From Cloacibacillus sp. (lineage in GTDB: Bacteria; Synergistota; Synergistia; Synergistales; Synergistaceae), in the NCBI RefSeq assembly GCF_020860125.1, contig NZ_JAJBUX010000007.1, positions 1 to 52,180 of the forward strand: a DNA stretch of 52,180 bases. Direction: 5' to 3'. The notes below the pieces were generated by a model. That model saw nothing but the letters and a program-made list of their open reading frames with translations, was not told where the DNA came from and made no database searches. Every line of letters begins with the position of its first letter. Position 1 is the stretch's first letter. The translations under genes were made by a program, and so were the position numbers. Positions 23,249 to 32,504 of this stretch are shown here, in pieces.

Positions 23249-23683
23249 ATGACGGTAGAAGACAAAACACTGGCGGGTGCACCTGCCACAGATCCCACTT
23301 CTGTAGCGGCAGAGCCACAGAGTCCCCCTGCAAATGTAGAGGAGCTGATCGCGAATGCAGTATCGGCGGCTGTCGCCGAAGAGCGTGCGCGAGTAGCCGC
23401 GATTGAGGATCTGGCAATTTCAGGGGCGGAGGAGATTATAGCAGCCGCAAAAGCAGACGGGACGCCCGCCGCCGAGGTTGCGGCAAAGGTTGTGAAGGCG
23501 CTTAAGACCCAGGGAGCCGTAGCCTTTATGCAGCGTAAAGAAGATGCAATGAACAGCGGTGCTGATGGCATCAGTGCCGCCTCTACCGCTGACGGGATAG
23601 GAAATCCAAAGCCTACAGACGAAGAGAGTAAAAGGGCTGAGGCTCTGAAAAAAGAACTGAAAGAACGGAGGGAACAGAAATAA
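23249..23683 (+). CDS. scaffolding protein (Nu3-like)
   Basis: 144 residues from ATG 23249; GAGAGG precedes it. The open frame extends back to 23081 and continues the protease domain after a +1 shift, as in lambda where Nu3 is the C-terminal part of gene C made from an internal start. The product is Ala/Glu-rich and helical (VEELIANAVSAAVAEERARV, then EIIAAAKADG), with a basic C-terminal helix (KKELKERREQK) like that by which scaffolds bind capsid protein. Confidence 0.8.
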   Translation: MTVEDKTLAGAPATDPTSVAAEPQSPPANVEELIANAVSAAVAEERARVAAIEDLAISGAEEIIAAAKADGTPAAEVAAKVVKALKTQGAVAFMQRKEDAMNSGADGISAASTADGIGNPKPTDEESKRAEALKKELKERREQK

Positions 23684-24072
23684 TGAGAGATCTTTATACG
23701 AAACTGGGAAGCGTCGATCCAACGAACCTGATCGCGGGTTCAAGGTATCCCATCGACCATATAGGCGTTACGCTGGCCGAAGATACCGGAGAGATAAAAA
23801 ATGGGACAGTCCTTGGAAAGATCACGGCAACGGGCGTATATGTGCCCGTTGACAGTACCGCTACGGATGGCTCTGAGAGTCCTGTCTGCGTATTAGCGGA
23901 GGATATCGATACGGCAATACTGACGGATGCAGTCGCGTACCGTTGCGGATATTTCTACCGCGACGCGCTCATCTTTGGCGGCAGCGACACATATGAGAAT
24001 CACGAGCTGGAAATGCAGCGGTTGGGGCTCTACATGACCAAAGGCGTAAATGAGAAAGGAGCAGTGGCATAA
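23683..24072 (+). CDS. head decoration protein (lambda gpD-like)
   Basis: 129 residues of the HDPD family. GTVLGKITATGVYVPVD and the late YFYRDALIFGG fit gpD, which stabilises the expanded capsid as trimers. Order protease, scaffold, decoration, capsid is the same as in lambda (C, Nu3, D, E). Confidence 0.85.
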   Translation: MRDLYTKLGSVDPTNLIAGSRYPIDHIGVTLAEDTGEIKNGTVLGKITATGVYVPVDSTATDGSESPVCVLAEDIDTAILTDAVAYRCGYFYRDALIFGGSDTYENHELEMQRLGLYMTKGVNEKGAVA

Positions 24073-25127
24073 TGGCAGGAACTATAGACATCACCCGCAC
24101 GAGGGCAATGCTGGAAGCGGTAAGGGATATACGCCCGATCCCATCTTTTTTTCGTGATACCTTCTTCGGCGGCGCGCCGAAGTATTTCACTACGGAAAAG
24201 GTGGATTTTGACTATAAGAAGGGAAACAATGTAATGGCCCCCTTCGTAGCGCCGCTTGTCGGAGGCATTCCGATGAAGCGCGACGGTTTCACGACCAGAA
24301 CGCTCACCCCGCCTAAGATAGCGCCTGAACGAGTAATCACGGCGGAGGATCTGAAAAATCGTGAAATGGGTGAGGCCGTATATTCGAGCAAGACGCCCGC
24401 AGAGAGAGCTCGTACTCTGGAGGCCGACGACTACGACGAACTGGACAGGGCGATAAGCCTCCGCGAAGAGTGGATGGTACGCGAGCTGCTATTTAACGGA
24501 AAAATCTCCATAAAGGCAGAGGTGCCGATGGGGACGGCGCTTGAGATGCAGATCGATTACCAGTTTACGAACAAGGAGATACTGACGGGGACGGACCTCT
24601 GGACCTCAGACAGCGCGAAGCCTATTGACCAGATGGTAGCATGGAGGGCTGAGATCGTAAAGAATAGCGGAGTAGGCCCGGATATCATCCTCACCGACTC
24701 CAATACTGCGCTGATGTTCCTGCACCATGCAAACGTAAAGAATATGTTCGATATTAAGGATTATAAGATGGGAGAGCTGGCTCCTGCTATACGGAGTACG
24801 CTCGTAACATATATCGGCAGACTGCCTATCGTCGGTTGTGACCTATACGCCTACGACGGAACGTATGTTGATCCTGAGACGGGCAACGTAACGCCGTTTG
24901 TTCCCGAAAAAACCGTGCTGATGGGCTCGCGCGCTGCGCAGAATAAAATGTACTATGGTGCGATCACCCAGATGGACGACAACGGCGCGTTCCAGACCGT
25001 CGCGCTTGGACGAGTTCCGCTTGTGCTCTTCGACCAAGACGCATCGACGCGGACTCTGCGCCTGCAGTCTCGCCCGCTGCCGATGCCGGAAAACGTCGAT
25101 GGCTGGGCTGTAAGGCAGGTGGCATAA
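24072..25127 (+). CDS. major capsid protein (lambda gpE family)
   Basis: 351 residues, typical of the gpE family. RTLTPPKIAPERVITAEDL, the E-loop region with LREEWMVRELLFNGKI, and the C-terminal RTLRLQSRPLPMPENVDGWA are characteristic. It builds the icosahedral shell. The ATG overlaps the decoration gene stop. Confidence 0.92.
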   Translation: MAGTIDITRTRAMLEAVRDIRPIPSFFRDTFFGGAPKYFTTEKVDFDYKKGNNVMAPFVAPLVGGIPMKRDGFTTRTLTPPKIAPERVITAEDLKNREMGEAVYSSKTPAERARTLEADDYDELDRAISLREEWMVRELLFNGKISIKAEVPMGTALEMQIDYQFTNKEILTGTDLWTSDSAKPIDQMVAWRAEIVKNSGVGPDIILTDSNTALMFLHHANVKNMFDIKDYKMGELAPAIRSTLVTYIGRLPIVGCDLYAYDGTYVDPETGNVTPFVPEKTVLMGSRAAQNKMYYGAITQMDDNGAFQTVALGRVPLVLFDQDASTRTLRLQSRPLPMPENVDGWAVRQVA

Positions 25128-25373
25128 ATGCCCTTCATCGTTGCGCCGAAGTGGCGGTTTTTAGACAAAAACGGCAAGATGAGGTATGCAGGAGAGAGAA
25201 TAAAGGCTACCGATCTTACCAAAGCGGATAAAGATCGTCTGCTTGCCGGCGGCATCTTGCTCCGAGAGCCGGAGGAAGAAGATGATGACGATGGAAAGGA
25301 ACCTGGAAGCGGTATTCCCGGCAAAGAAGCAGAGCCGGGGACCGGCTGCGACGGAACCCCTCAAGACGCTTAA
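25128..25373 (+). CDS. small head protein, probable connector or completion factor
   Basis: 81 residues. It begins MPFIVAPKWRFLDKNGKMRY with GERIKATDLTKADKDRLLAG, the short segment seen in FluMu/DUF7210-like head proteins, followed by a disordered acidic and Gly/Pro-rich tail. It stands where lambda has FI. Role inferred from position; its 3' end overlaps the next gene by 92 bp in another frame. Confidence 0.55.
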   Translation: MPFIVAPKWRFLDKNGKMRYAGERIKATDLTKADKDRLLAGGILLREPEEEDDDDGKEPGSGIPGKEAEPGTGCDGTPQDA

Positions 25374-25710
25374 AGGATATATCGCCGACGACCTTATCAA
25401 GGGTGCCGTTTGGTTCACGGACACGGAAATGGCAGAGTATCACGACATCAACGGTGCGCGTATACTCTGCCTTTTTGATAAATATGAAATGGCAATGGCA
25501 GCTGCGGGAAATAGCCGCTCGACAGTATCTGTCGAGCAATCAGGTATCCAGGCGGATATGTATTTGCTTTTCATACGTGCCGACGAATACAACGGCACGC
25601 CAAGGCGTGAACAGGAGATAAAGGTTGACGGCAGAAAATTTTACATTGTCGGCGCCATCGAGTACAACGGAGTGTATGAGATTACCTTGTCTGCGAGGTT
25701 GGTTAGATGA
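25282..25710 (+). CDS. head-tail connector (gpFII/stopper-like)
   Basis: 142 residues from ATG 25282 (GGAGGAAG upstream; ATG 25285 and 25291 also possible). The C-terminal beta-rich part (MYLLFIRADEYNGTPRREQE, then VDGRKFYIVGAIEYNGVYEI) resembles head-tail joining stoppers such as lambda gpFII. The assignment rests mainly on its place after the capsid genes. Confidence 0.55.
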   Translation: MMTMERNLEAVFPAKKQSRGPAATEPLKTLKGYIADDLIKGAVWFTDTEMAEYHDINGARILCLFDKYEMAMAAAGNSRSTVSVEQSGIQADMYLLFIRADEYNGTPRREQEIKVDGRKFYIVGAIEYNGVYEITLSARLVR

Positions 25711-26294
25711 TTCTCCTTTCTTTTGAAGTTCCCGATGAAGAGTTTAAGCGTGCGTATAATGCGCTGCAGCACATTCATGGAGGAGCTCCTAAAGCGATCA
25801 TGAGGGCCCTGAATCATGCCGCGTATAAAGCCAGAAAAGAGGCAGTAGAAGCGGTTTGTGCGAACTACGCGGTGAAGCCTGCAGAAGTTCGCAGGACTAT
25901 GGTGATAAAAAGGGCAACTCCGAACAATCTGTTATGCGAAATAATATCTGAAGGCTCGCCGCGTCCCCTGATAAAGTTCAATGTGAATCCCAAAAAGCCA
26001 CCTGTCCAGTCGGGCAAACGCATATCGCAGCGGAAAAAGATTGTCGCCGGTGTAAAATTTGGAGTTCAAAAGGCGCTTCCGTTTGCATTCATCGCTAAGC
26101 TGGATAACGGACATATCGGAGTATTCTCCAGAAAGGAAGGCAAAAGCCTGCCCATAAAGCAGCGCTATTCGCTGTCGATTCCGCAGGCTTTTGGAAATGA
26201 TTCCATACGGGAATTTCTCTTGGGTCAGGCGATAATGAATTTCAGTGTTGAACTCGACCGACAGATAGATTTGATTTTAGGAGGCGGCAAGTGA
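25707..26294 (+). CDS. minor tail protein Z-like
   Basis: 195 residues. IMRALNHAAYKARKEAVEAV followed by NYAVKPAEVRRTMVIKRATP is the signature start of the lambda gpZ (prophage minor tail protein Z) family, which completes the head end of the tail. It overlaps the genes on both sides by a few bases. Confidence 0.78.
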   Translation: MILLSFEVPDEEFKRAYNALQHIHGGAPKAIMRALNHAAYKARKEAVEAVCANYAVKPAEVRRTMVIKRATPNNLLCEIISEGSPRPLIKFNVNPKKPPVQSGKRISQRKKIVAGVKFGVQKALPFAFIAKLDNGHIGVFSRKEGKSLPIKQRYSLSIPQAFGNDSIREFLLGQAIMNFSVELDRQIDLILGGGK

Positions 26295-26878
26295 TGATCC
26301 CACTTCATACTGTCTATGCTATCAGAGATTTTCTGCGGGAGCATCTGGGGGATCTTAAATTACCTGCGCCTGATGAAAAGACGCAAGCAATTCATTTTTA
26401 CACCATGGCGTTACCGCAGCCCGGAGCCCAGACGATGATGCCGCGCACGGAAGACAAAGACGGGAACGAATTGCCTCACAAAATAGCAGCTGACGATGAT
26501 GATGACGAGCTGGCGGATGGTGAGAGCGGCTACACGCGTAAAGAGGCGCGAGAGATATTTCCTGCCATTATCATACGTCCGCTTAAATGCTCTGGTGACG
26601 CAGACAGTGAGTCAATGCTGGATGAACTGACAGTATCCATCACAGTTGGTGTCTACGAGGATTCAAATTCATGCTATGAGGGGCTGGAATGGGTCGTCAT
26701 AATTCTTGAGCGCATGCGTCAGCTCTTTCAAAAATACAGGGTGCTTGACGAAAGGTATGAAATACAGCTTCCTCAGACATGGGAGCTGTACGACGAAGTT
26801 GTGCGTCCATTCTGGTTTGGTGAAATGGTTACTGTATGGAGCATACCGCGCCTGTTCAACGAGAAAGAAGGTTATTAA
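26294..26878 (+). CDS. probable tail terminator/completion protein
   Basis: 194 residues from ATG 26294 (AGGAGGCGG 9 bases upstream; GTG 26291 is less likely). An acidic loop (AADDDDDELADGE) interrupts a fold ending in VIILERMRQLFQKYRVLDER and VRPFWFGEMVTVWSIP, the pattern of tail terminator proteins. Function inferred from position between Z and the sheath. Confidence 0.55.
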   Translation: MIPLHTVYAIRDFLREHLGDLKLPAPDEKTQAIHFYTMALPQPGAQTMMPRTEDKDGNELPHKIAADDDDDELADGESGYTRKEAREIFPAIIIRPLKCSGDADSESMLDELTVSITVGVYEDSNSCYEGLEWVVIILERMRQLFQKYRVLDERYEIQLPQTWELYDEVVRPFWFGEMVTVWSIPRLFNEKEGY

Positions 26879-26881
26879 GAA

Positions 26882-27151
26882 ATGGCAAAAAAAATTAACA
26901 TGTCTAACGATGAGCCAGTTATTTACTGTGGTCCGAGCATTCCTAAGTTTGGACTCGTGCAGTTTGCAATTTACAGGGGATACTTGCCTGAAAACGTAAA
27001 TAATGCCGCTGCACGGATTGAAGAAATAAAAAAGGTAATAGTCCCGATCCACAGGCTGAACGCTTTTCGCCGCGAACTTGCGAAGATAGGCAGCGAAGCA
27101 CATAGGCTATACAACTTAATAGCAGAACAAGCAAAGGAGCGTGATATATAG
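26882..27151 (+). CDS. unknown small tail-region protein
   Basis: 89 residues. Short N-terminal beta part (DEPVIYCGPSIPKFGLVQFA) and a helical C-terminus (RLNAFRRELAKIGSEAHRLY). Proteins of this type often lie between the terminator and the sheath gene in P2-like tails of Gram-positive and Synergistota-type phages, without known function. Confidence 0.55.
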   Translation: MAKKINMSNDEPVIYCGPSIPKFGLVQFAIYRGYLPENVNNAAARIEEIKKVIVPIHRLNAFRRELAKIGSEAHRLYNLIAEQAKERDI

Positions 27152-28641
27152 TGGTATATAAGCATGGTGCATACGCAAGAGAGGTCCCGACCTCCATACT
27201 TCCTCCTGTAACAGTAGATTCTGCGTTGCCTGTTTTTATAGGCACGGCTCCGCTGCATCTCAGCAAAACCGGAGCGGGGGAGGATCTGGCTAAAAAGGTA
27301 AACATGCCGATACTATGCTATACGTATGACGAAGCGTGCGACTCGTTGGGGTTCGTCAGCGATTCAGCAAGATGGGGAGATTACACTCTCTCCGAATGCA
27401 TTAAAGCGCAATATGCGCTTTTTGGAATTGCCCCAGCGATATTCATCAACGTGCTCGATCCAGAAAACACATCGCACATAGAGGTAAAAACTATCGCAGC
27501 GATGGCTGTGGATGATAAGGTAATAAACCTTGGTGCCGATGTCATCTCCAGTACCGTTACAGTCAAAGCCAGCGAATCTGGAGAAGCGTTGACGGCAGGT
27601 ACAGACTATTCCGTGGCCTACGATGCTCATGGTAACTGCGTAATAAACGTACTGGAAGGCGGAACAGCGGAGAACATGACGGAGTTGTATGTCGGTTATA
27701 CTGTGCTAAAGCCTTCGTCCGTAAGTAAAAATGACATTATAGGTGGATACGATACAGCAAGCGGAAAGTACAAAGGGTTGGAACTGGTAAATCTCATCTA
27801 TCCAAAATACCAGCTTGTCCCCGGTTCTCTCGTGGCCCCCAAATTCTCGCAAGATTCCGGTGTAGCCGCCGTTATGGAAGCGAAAGCTGAATCAATATCC
27901 GGCTGCTATAAGGCTCTTGCGCTGGTGGATCTCGGCTGTGGATCGGATGGAGCGATATCATATACCGATGCTCCCGCCCTCAAAACCAGCAAAAATTTCG
28001 TGAATGAGCTTCAGGTTGTTTCGTGGCCGATGGCGACGCTGGGTGATGACCGATACCATCTTTCTGTATTGCTCGCTGGCCTTTTGGGGAGTACGGATAA
28101 TAAATGGAACAATATACCAGTAAAGTCGCCGTCAAATATGACACTACCGATTGATGGAATATGTGACGCTGCAGGAAACGAGATTAACCTTACTCAGGAG
28201 CAGGGTAATTATTTGAACGGTCAAGGAATAACAACCGCGCTGAACAATGGTGGGTGGCATTTTTGGGGTAACCGCACAGGGATATATCCGTCTAGTACGG
28301 ACCCTAAAGATACGTTCATTCCGATACGTAGGATGTTTAATTGGATCAGCAATACGCTTATCACAACATGGCTCCAGCGTGTAGATTATCCAATAGTTAA
28401 CCGCACGATAGAAACTATGGTTGACTCCATCAACATCTGGCTAAACGGACTTGCCGCCCAGGAGTGCCTTATCGGACACCCCAAAGTGAAGTTTATCGAA
28501 AGTGAAAATCCAACAACAAGCCTCATGGACGGTATAGTGACATTACACGTCTATGTGACACCTCCAAGTCCGATGCGGGAATTGGATTTTGTGTTGGAAT
28601 ATGATGTGAGCCAGATTAAAAGCCTTTTTGGAGAGGAATAG
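27151..28641 (+). CDS. contractile tail sheath protein (P2 FI-like)
   Basis: 496 residues from GTG 27151. The N-terminal KHGAYAREVPTSILPPVTVD and C-terminal segments NWISNTLITTWLQRVDYPIV, NIWLNGLAAQECLIG and DGIVTLHVYVTPPSPMRELD match the tail sheath family. Presence of a sheath makes this a myovirus. A central insertion (about residues 120-190) is an Ig-like decoration domain. Confidence 0.92.
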   Translation: MVYKHGAYAREVPTSILPPVTVDSALPVFIGTAPLHLSKTGAGEDLAKKVNMPILCYTYDEACDSLGFVSDSARWGDYTLSECIKAQYALFGIAPAIFINVLDPENTSHIEVKTIAAMAVDDKVINLGADVISSTVTVKASESGEALTAGTDYSVAYDAHGNCVINVLEGGTAENMTELYVGYTVLKPSSVSKNDIIGGYDTASGKYKGLELVNLIYPKYQLVPGSLVAPKFSQDSGVAAVMEAKAESISGCYKALALVDLGCGSDGAISYTDAPALKTSKNFVNELQVVSWPMATLGDDRYHLSVLLAGLLGSTDNKWNNIPVKSPSNMTLPIDGICDAAGNEINLTQEQGNYLNGQGITTALNNGGWHFWGNRTGIYPSSTDPKDTFIPIRRMFNWISNTLITTWLQRVDYPIVNRTIETMVDSINIWLNGLAAQECLIGHPKVKFIESENPTTSLMDGIVTLHVYVTPPSPMRELDFVLEYDVSQIKSLFGEE

Positions 28642-28652
28642 AGGTGGAATAG

Positions 28653-29177
28653 ATGCCTAAAATACCGGACAAAAATATTAACTTCAACATCTATAACGAA
28701 GACAATATCCTCTATGGAGTAGCGGAAGTAACCCTGCCAGACTTTGAAGCTATGGCGGAATCAATGTCTGGAGCAGGCATAGCCGGAGAGGCTGAAATCC
28801 CTGTCATCGGGCATTTTGGCTCAATGGGGCTCTCTATGAAGTGGAGGACTGTTACCAAAGAAGCCAGTGACTTAATGGCTCAAAAGGCGCATAGCTTGGA
28901 ATGCAGGGGATCTGTGCAGCGATATAACGCCGGAGAAGGCAAGCTGGAGAGCTATCCAATAAAAATTACGACAAAAGCGGTGCCTAAAAAATTTGGTCTT
29001 GGTTCGCTCAATGTTGGCAAATCATCTGACAGCGAGAGTTCTTTTGAGATACTGTACATAAAGGTAGTTGTTGACGGAGCGGAAGTTGTAGAGCTTGACA
29101 AATATAACTATATATTCCGCGTCAACGATGTGGACTATCTTGAGTCGATACGCAAAGACCTTGGGCTTGGAAACTAA
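28653..29177 (+). CDS. tail tube protein (P2 FII-like)
   Basis: 174 residues of the contractile-tail tube family (MPKIPDKNINFNIYNEDNIL, then GVAEVTLPDFEAMAESM; C-terminal VELDKYNYIFRVNDVDYLES). It stacks as hexamers inside the sheath. Gene order sheath-tube matches P2. Confidence 0.9.
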   Translation: MPKIPDKNINFNIYNEDNILYGVAEVTLPDFEAMAESMSGAGIAGEAEIPVIGHFGSMGLSMKWRTVTKEASDLMAQKAHSLECRGSVQRYNAGEGKLESYPIKITTKAVPKKFGLGSLNVGKSSDSESSFEILYIKVVVDGAEVVELDKYNYIFRVNDVDYLESIRKDLGLGN

Positions 29178-29192
29178 AGGAGGATTTAAAGA

Positions 29193-29471
29193 ATGAAGAT
29201 TATGTTATCTAAGGAATTTGTTTTTGAAGGAAAAACCTATAGTGAAGTTGATTTAAATCTTGAAAACCTCACAGGCGCGGATCTTGAAGCGGCAGAGAGG
29301 ATCGCCATATCCGAAGGCGGGGGCTTAGGAAATTTTGCTGAACTGTGTAAGCCTTTTCAAGCGGCTGTAGCGGCGAGAGCCGCCAAACTGCCGCTTGAGT
29401 TTTTTCATAGCCTGCCGGCGAAAGACTACTCTCTTATTACTTTGTCGGTTGGCAATTTTTTGCTAAAGTAG
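29193..29471 (+). CDS. tail assembly chaperone gpE-like (short form)
   Basis: 92 residues starting MKIMLSKEFVFEGKTYSEVD, with TGADLEAAERIA, the pattern of the P2 gpE tail assembly family. The last sense codons AAT TTT TTG carry the -1 slippery heptamer TTTTTTG (29456-29462), so this is the short product of a frameshifting pair. Located between tube and tape measure, as in P2. Confidence 0.85.
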   Translation: MKIMLSKEFVFEGKTYSEVDLNLENLTGADLEAAERIAISEGGGLGNFAELCKPFQAAVAARAAKLPLEFFHSLPAKDYSLITLSVGNFLLK

Positions 29472-29638
29472 ACCTTTCCCTTCCTGTCAGCGGCATAAAA
29501 AAAATAAGGAGGGCGGCACTGTGGTGCTCCAGCTCCGAAACCTATACGCCAGTTACGTATTGGATGAATATGCCGTTAAACAGCCTTATGATGTGGATAG
29601 AGGTAATTAACGAGATGAAAAAGGAGGCGGAAAGTTGA
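29193..29638 (+). CDS. gpE+E'-like tail chaperone made by -1 frameshift
   Basis: The heptamer T TTT TTG at 29456-29462 stands in the right phase (codons TTT and TTG). A -1 slip continues with AKVDLSLPVSGIKKIRRAA, then LWCSSSETYTPVTYWMNMPL and WIEVINEMKKEAES, open for 58 codons to TGA 29636-29638, which overlaps the tape-measure start by 4 bp. The fused product has about 148 residues, close in size to P2 E+E'. P2 uses the same TTTTTTG. Extended chaperones guide tape-measure folding and set tail assembly. Frameshift efficiency cannot be judged here. Confidence 0.82.
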
Positions 29639-32262
29639 AAGCCTATCAAATTGCAATAGAATTGACCGGAAAGGTGAACGGAAATATCAGCTCCGCCTCC
29701 AACTCTGTGGCCACATCGTTGGGAGCTCTTTCCGACAAGGTAAAGACCCTGAATGCAGCGCAGAGCAAATTGTCTGACGCGCAGAAATTAAAGGGATCTC
29801 TTTCTGAAACGCTGCAAAAATATCGAGAATCTCAATCGGCGATAGCAAATCTCAAAACCGCATATTCTGAACAAAAGGCGAAGCTGCAGGAAATGCAAAA
29901 CGCATATAAAGCAGCCTTAGCAAATACTGTTGCGTTACGTGACGCACTCGGCGCTGAAAAGATAACGCTTTCGGAACTACAGCTAGCCTATAAAAGCAAC
30001 ACCGGCGACAGAGCGTCTTTACAGACACAAATTGTTGCACAAAAAGAAGCGGTAAGGAAGGCAACGGATGAATACAAGAACTCGGTATCCGTTGCCAAGG
30101 AAGTAGGCGTCAGCCTTAATAATGTGCGCGTTGAAACTTCGGCTAGCAAAAAAGAGTTAGATGGTGCGAAAAAGTCATCCCAAAAATTAAGGGAGGATTT
30201 TAGTAAACAACATGAAAAACTGAGTGCACTGCGTACGGAGATGGCAAAGGCTGGGATCTCAGGTAAGAACCTGGCCCTTGTCCAGAATCAAATTGCAACC
30301 GCGGCACAGAGGGCTACGGCCGCACAAGAGAGGCTACGCAACTCACAGGCCAAGCTAAATGCGGTAAGGGAAAGGATGTCGCTCAACAGCCTTCAGGCTG
30401 AGGTTGCGCCTGTGATGGCGCTTGGCGGAGCTCTTTATACGACGGTTAAGTCAGCGGCGGCATTTGAAAGCACAATGGCCGGAATAAAAAAGGTTGTAGA
30501 TTTTGACAGCCCGGAAGAGTTTAAACAGACAAGTAAAGACCTTCAGGAGCTTTCCTTACGCATTCCGATGACCACCAAGCAGCTGGGAGAAATCTATGCA
30601 GCTGGAGGCCAGGGCAATATTGCTAAAAAAGATTTGCTCGGATTCACGGAAACAGCGGCGAAAATGGGTGTAGCTTTCGATGTCTCTGCAGAGCAAGCTG
30701 GCGCTTGGATGGCAAAATGGCGCTCCGCATTGGGAATGAATCAAGAGCAGGTCGTAGAACTTGCCGACCAAATCAATTATCTGGGAAATAATTCTGCGGC
30801 AAATGCCGCACAGATATCGTCGGTAGTAAGTCGCATTGGCGCGCTGGGCAAAGTTGGCAACGTAACAGGGAGTCAAATAGCGGCAATGGGAGCTACGATC
30901 ATAGGCGCGGGACAATCTGAAGAGATTGCAGCTACTGGCATAAAGAATTTTATGCTTGCGCTTACATCCGGGGCCTCAGCGACAAAAACGCAAGTGGGAG
31001 CATTTGCACAATTACGAATAGATCCTGAAAAACTTGCTGGAGAAATGATGAAGGACCCAGAAAAAGTTATGGTTGGTGTCCTTGAGAGAATCGCGGAGGT
31101 AAAGCCAGAACAGCGTGCATCTCTACTAGGTGACCTTTTTGGCAAGGAAAGTATTGCGGCGATAGCACCAATGCTTTCAAATATTGGTGCGTTCAAGAAA
31201 AACTTAGCTCTTACAAAAAATGGTTATGCCGGCAGTATGGAAAAAGAGTTTGAATCCATGGCCGGAACTGCGACCAATTCGTTTGAGTTGATAAAAAATT
31301 CCGCTGATGTTATACAGCAAACATTGGGTACTTCGCTGTTGCCAGTAGTAAAAGAGCTGTCGGCAGGAGCGGTAAGCGGAGCGAGGGCTTTCGGAGAATT
31401 TGCCCAAGCGCATCCCAAACTGATCGAATATGCTGTAAAGCTTGTGGCCGCCGGAGCTGCGCTAAAAGTGTTCCGCGTTGGCGGCGGCTTTGTTGCTGAC
31501 TTAATAAGGCTGCCATACCTCACCGCTGCCAACAGTATCAATAAGTTGCGGGCCGCATATGACCTGGCGAACGGATCTCTTGTGCAAATGGGTAAAAATA
31601 CTACGGCATATAAGCTTGCTGCCAAAGGGGCATCTGCAGCTCAATGGCTATGGAATGGGGCAATGACCGCCGGAAGGTGGTTGCTAGATGTAGGAAAACT
31701 TATAGCATATAAGGTATATACACTAGCCGTCAGCGCCGCTACGAAATTATGGTCTGCAGCGCAATGGGTGTTAAACGCAGCTTTAAACGCCAATCCGATA
31801 GGACTCACCATTACGGTAATTGCAGGGCTTGTAGCCGTTATGTCAGTGCTGTATCAGAAATTTGAAGGCGTACGAAACGTTGTAGACGCGACATGGGGTG
31901 TTCTAAAAGGAGCAGGCAACGCGGTTGTAGCCTTCTTTGGCGGCGGAGGAGAGATTTCCGCTCCGAAGATGGCAAGCGTGCCTGCCCACGCTGCCGGAGG
32001 AATATTCAACCGTCCACACATTGGAATGGTGGCAGACGGCAAAGAACCCGAATCCATCATTCCGTGGAATAGTCGAGGGCGCTCTATCTGGGAGATGACA
32101 GGAGAACAAAATAACTGGAATACCCGAACGTCAACTTTTTCGCCAAACGTTACAATCAATGTACAAGGAGGTACTCCGGAAACAGGGAAAAATGTCGCTA
32201 ACGAAGTTGAACGTGCGCTACAGCGACTGGCGCATGAACGCGAAAGAAGGAGTTTTGCATGA
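29635..32262 (+). CDS. tape measure protein
   Basis: 875 residues from TTG 29635 (AAGGAGGCGG upstream). Residues about 30-250 form a coiled coil. The conserved tape-measure core follows (AAAFESTMAGIKKVVDFDSP, then LGEIYAAGGQGNIAKKDLLG and GASATKTQVGAFAQLRIDPE). Hydrophobic segments lie near 660-760 (AANPIGLTITVIAGLVAVMS type), and the C-terminus HAAGGIFNRPHIGMVADGKE is usual for this family. Its length sets the tail length. Confidence 0.92.
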   Translation: MKAYQIAIELTGKVNGNISSASNSVATSLGALSDKVKTLNAAQSKLSDAQKLKGSLSETLQKYRESQSAIANLKTAYSEQKAKLQEMQNAYKAALANTVALRDALGAEKITLSELQLAYKSNTGDRASLQTQIVAQKEAVRKATDEYKNSVSVAKEVGVSLNNVRVETSASKKELDGAKKSSQKLREDFSKQHEKLSALRTEMAKAGISGKNLALVQNQIATAAQRATAAQERLRNSQAKLNAVRERMSLNSLQAEVAPVMALGGALYTTVKSAAAFESTMAGIKKVVDFDSPEEFKQTSKDLQELSLRIPMTTKQLGEIYAAGGQGNIAKKDLLGFTETAAKMGVAFDVSAEQAGAWMAKWRSALGMNQEQVVELADQINYLGNNSAANAAQISSVVSRIGALGKVGNVTGSQIAAMGATIIGAGQSEEIAATGIKNFMLALTSGASATKTQVGAFAQLRIDPEKLAGEMMKDPEKVMVGVLERIAEVKPEQRASLLGDLFGKESIAAIAPMLSNIGAFKKNLALTKNGYAGSMEKEFESMAGTATNSFELIKNSADVIQQTLGTSLLPVVKELSAGAVSGARAFGEFAQAHPKLIEYAVKLVAAGAALKVFRVGGGFVADLIRLPYLTAANSINKLRAAYDLANGSLVQMGKNTTAYKLAAKGASAAQWLWNGAMTAGRWLLDVGKLIAYKVYTLAVSAATKLWSAAQWVLNAALNANPIGLTITVIAGLVAVMSVLYQKFEGVRNVVDATWGVLKGAGNAVVAFFGGGGEISAPKMASVPAHAAGGIFNRPHIGMVADGKEPESIIPWNSRGRSIWEMTGEQNNWNTRTSTFSPNVTINVQGGTPETGKNVANEVERALQRLAHERERRSFA

Positions 32263-32468
32263 GCACTTATACGACCAAGCAAGGCGATATGTGGGATATG
32301 ATCTGTTATCGGCTCTTTCCTGATGTCGGCAAAGAAATGTGCATGGACAAGCTCATTGACGCGAATCCAGAAGAAATAAACAGAACCGTATTCCCGGCTG
32401 GGGTTGTTCTTCGCGTACCTGAGATATCAGTCTCTGTCGTTAACGATTTGCCTCCATGGAAGAAATGA
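32259..32468 (+). CDS. tail protein X (LysM-like)
   Basis: 69 residues. TTKQGDMWDMICYRLFPDV, then LIDANPEEINRTVFPAG and LRVPEI, is the LysM-like gpX fold. It links the tape measure and baseplate hub. Overlaps the tape-measure stop by 4 bp. Confidence 0.88.
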   Translation: MSTYTTKQGDMWDMICYRLFPDVGKEMCMDKLIDANPEEINRTVFPAGVVLRVPEISVSVVNDLPPWKK

Positions 32469-32476
32469 ATTATAAT
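32448..32476 (+). promoter_or_regulatory. internal promoter for the membrane-protein moron
   Basis: TTGCCT (32448-32453) and TATAAT (32471-32476) are separated by 17 bp. The -10 is perfect and the -35 matches 4 of 6. It overlaps the 3' end of the gpX gene and would drive the gene at 32505 independently of late transcription. Confidence 0.55.
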
Positions 32477-32504
32477 TGTACTACACAAAATGGAGGTGAG
32501 GAAG

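Noticed and set aside
29521..29610. GTG-started 29-codon ORF after a strong AAGGAGG site between gpE and the tape measure
   Set aside because: It overlaps the -1 frame extension of gpE, which is longer, has the slippery heptamer in phase and a P2 precedent. The AAGGAGG could be fortuitous.
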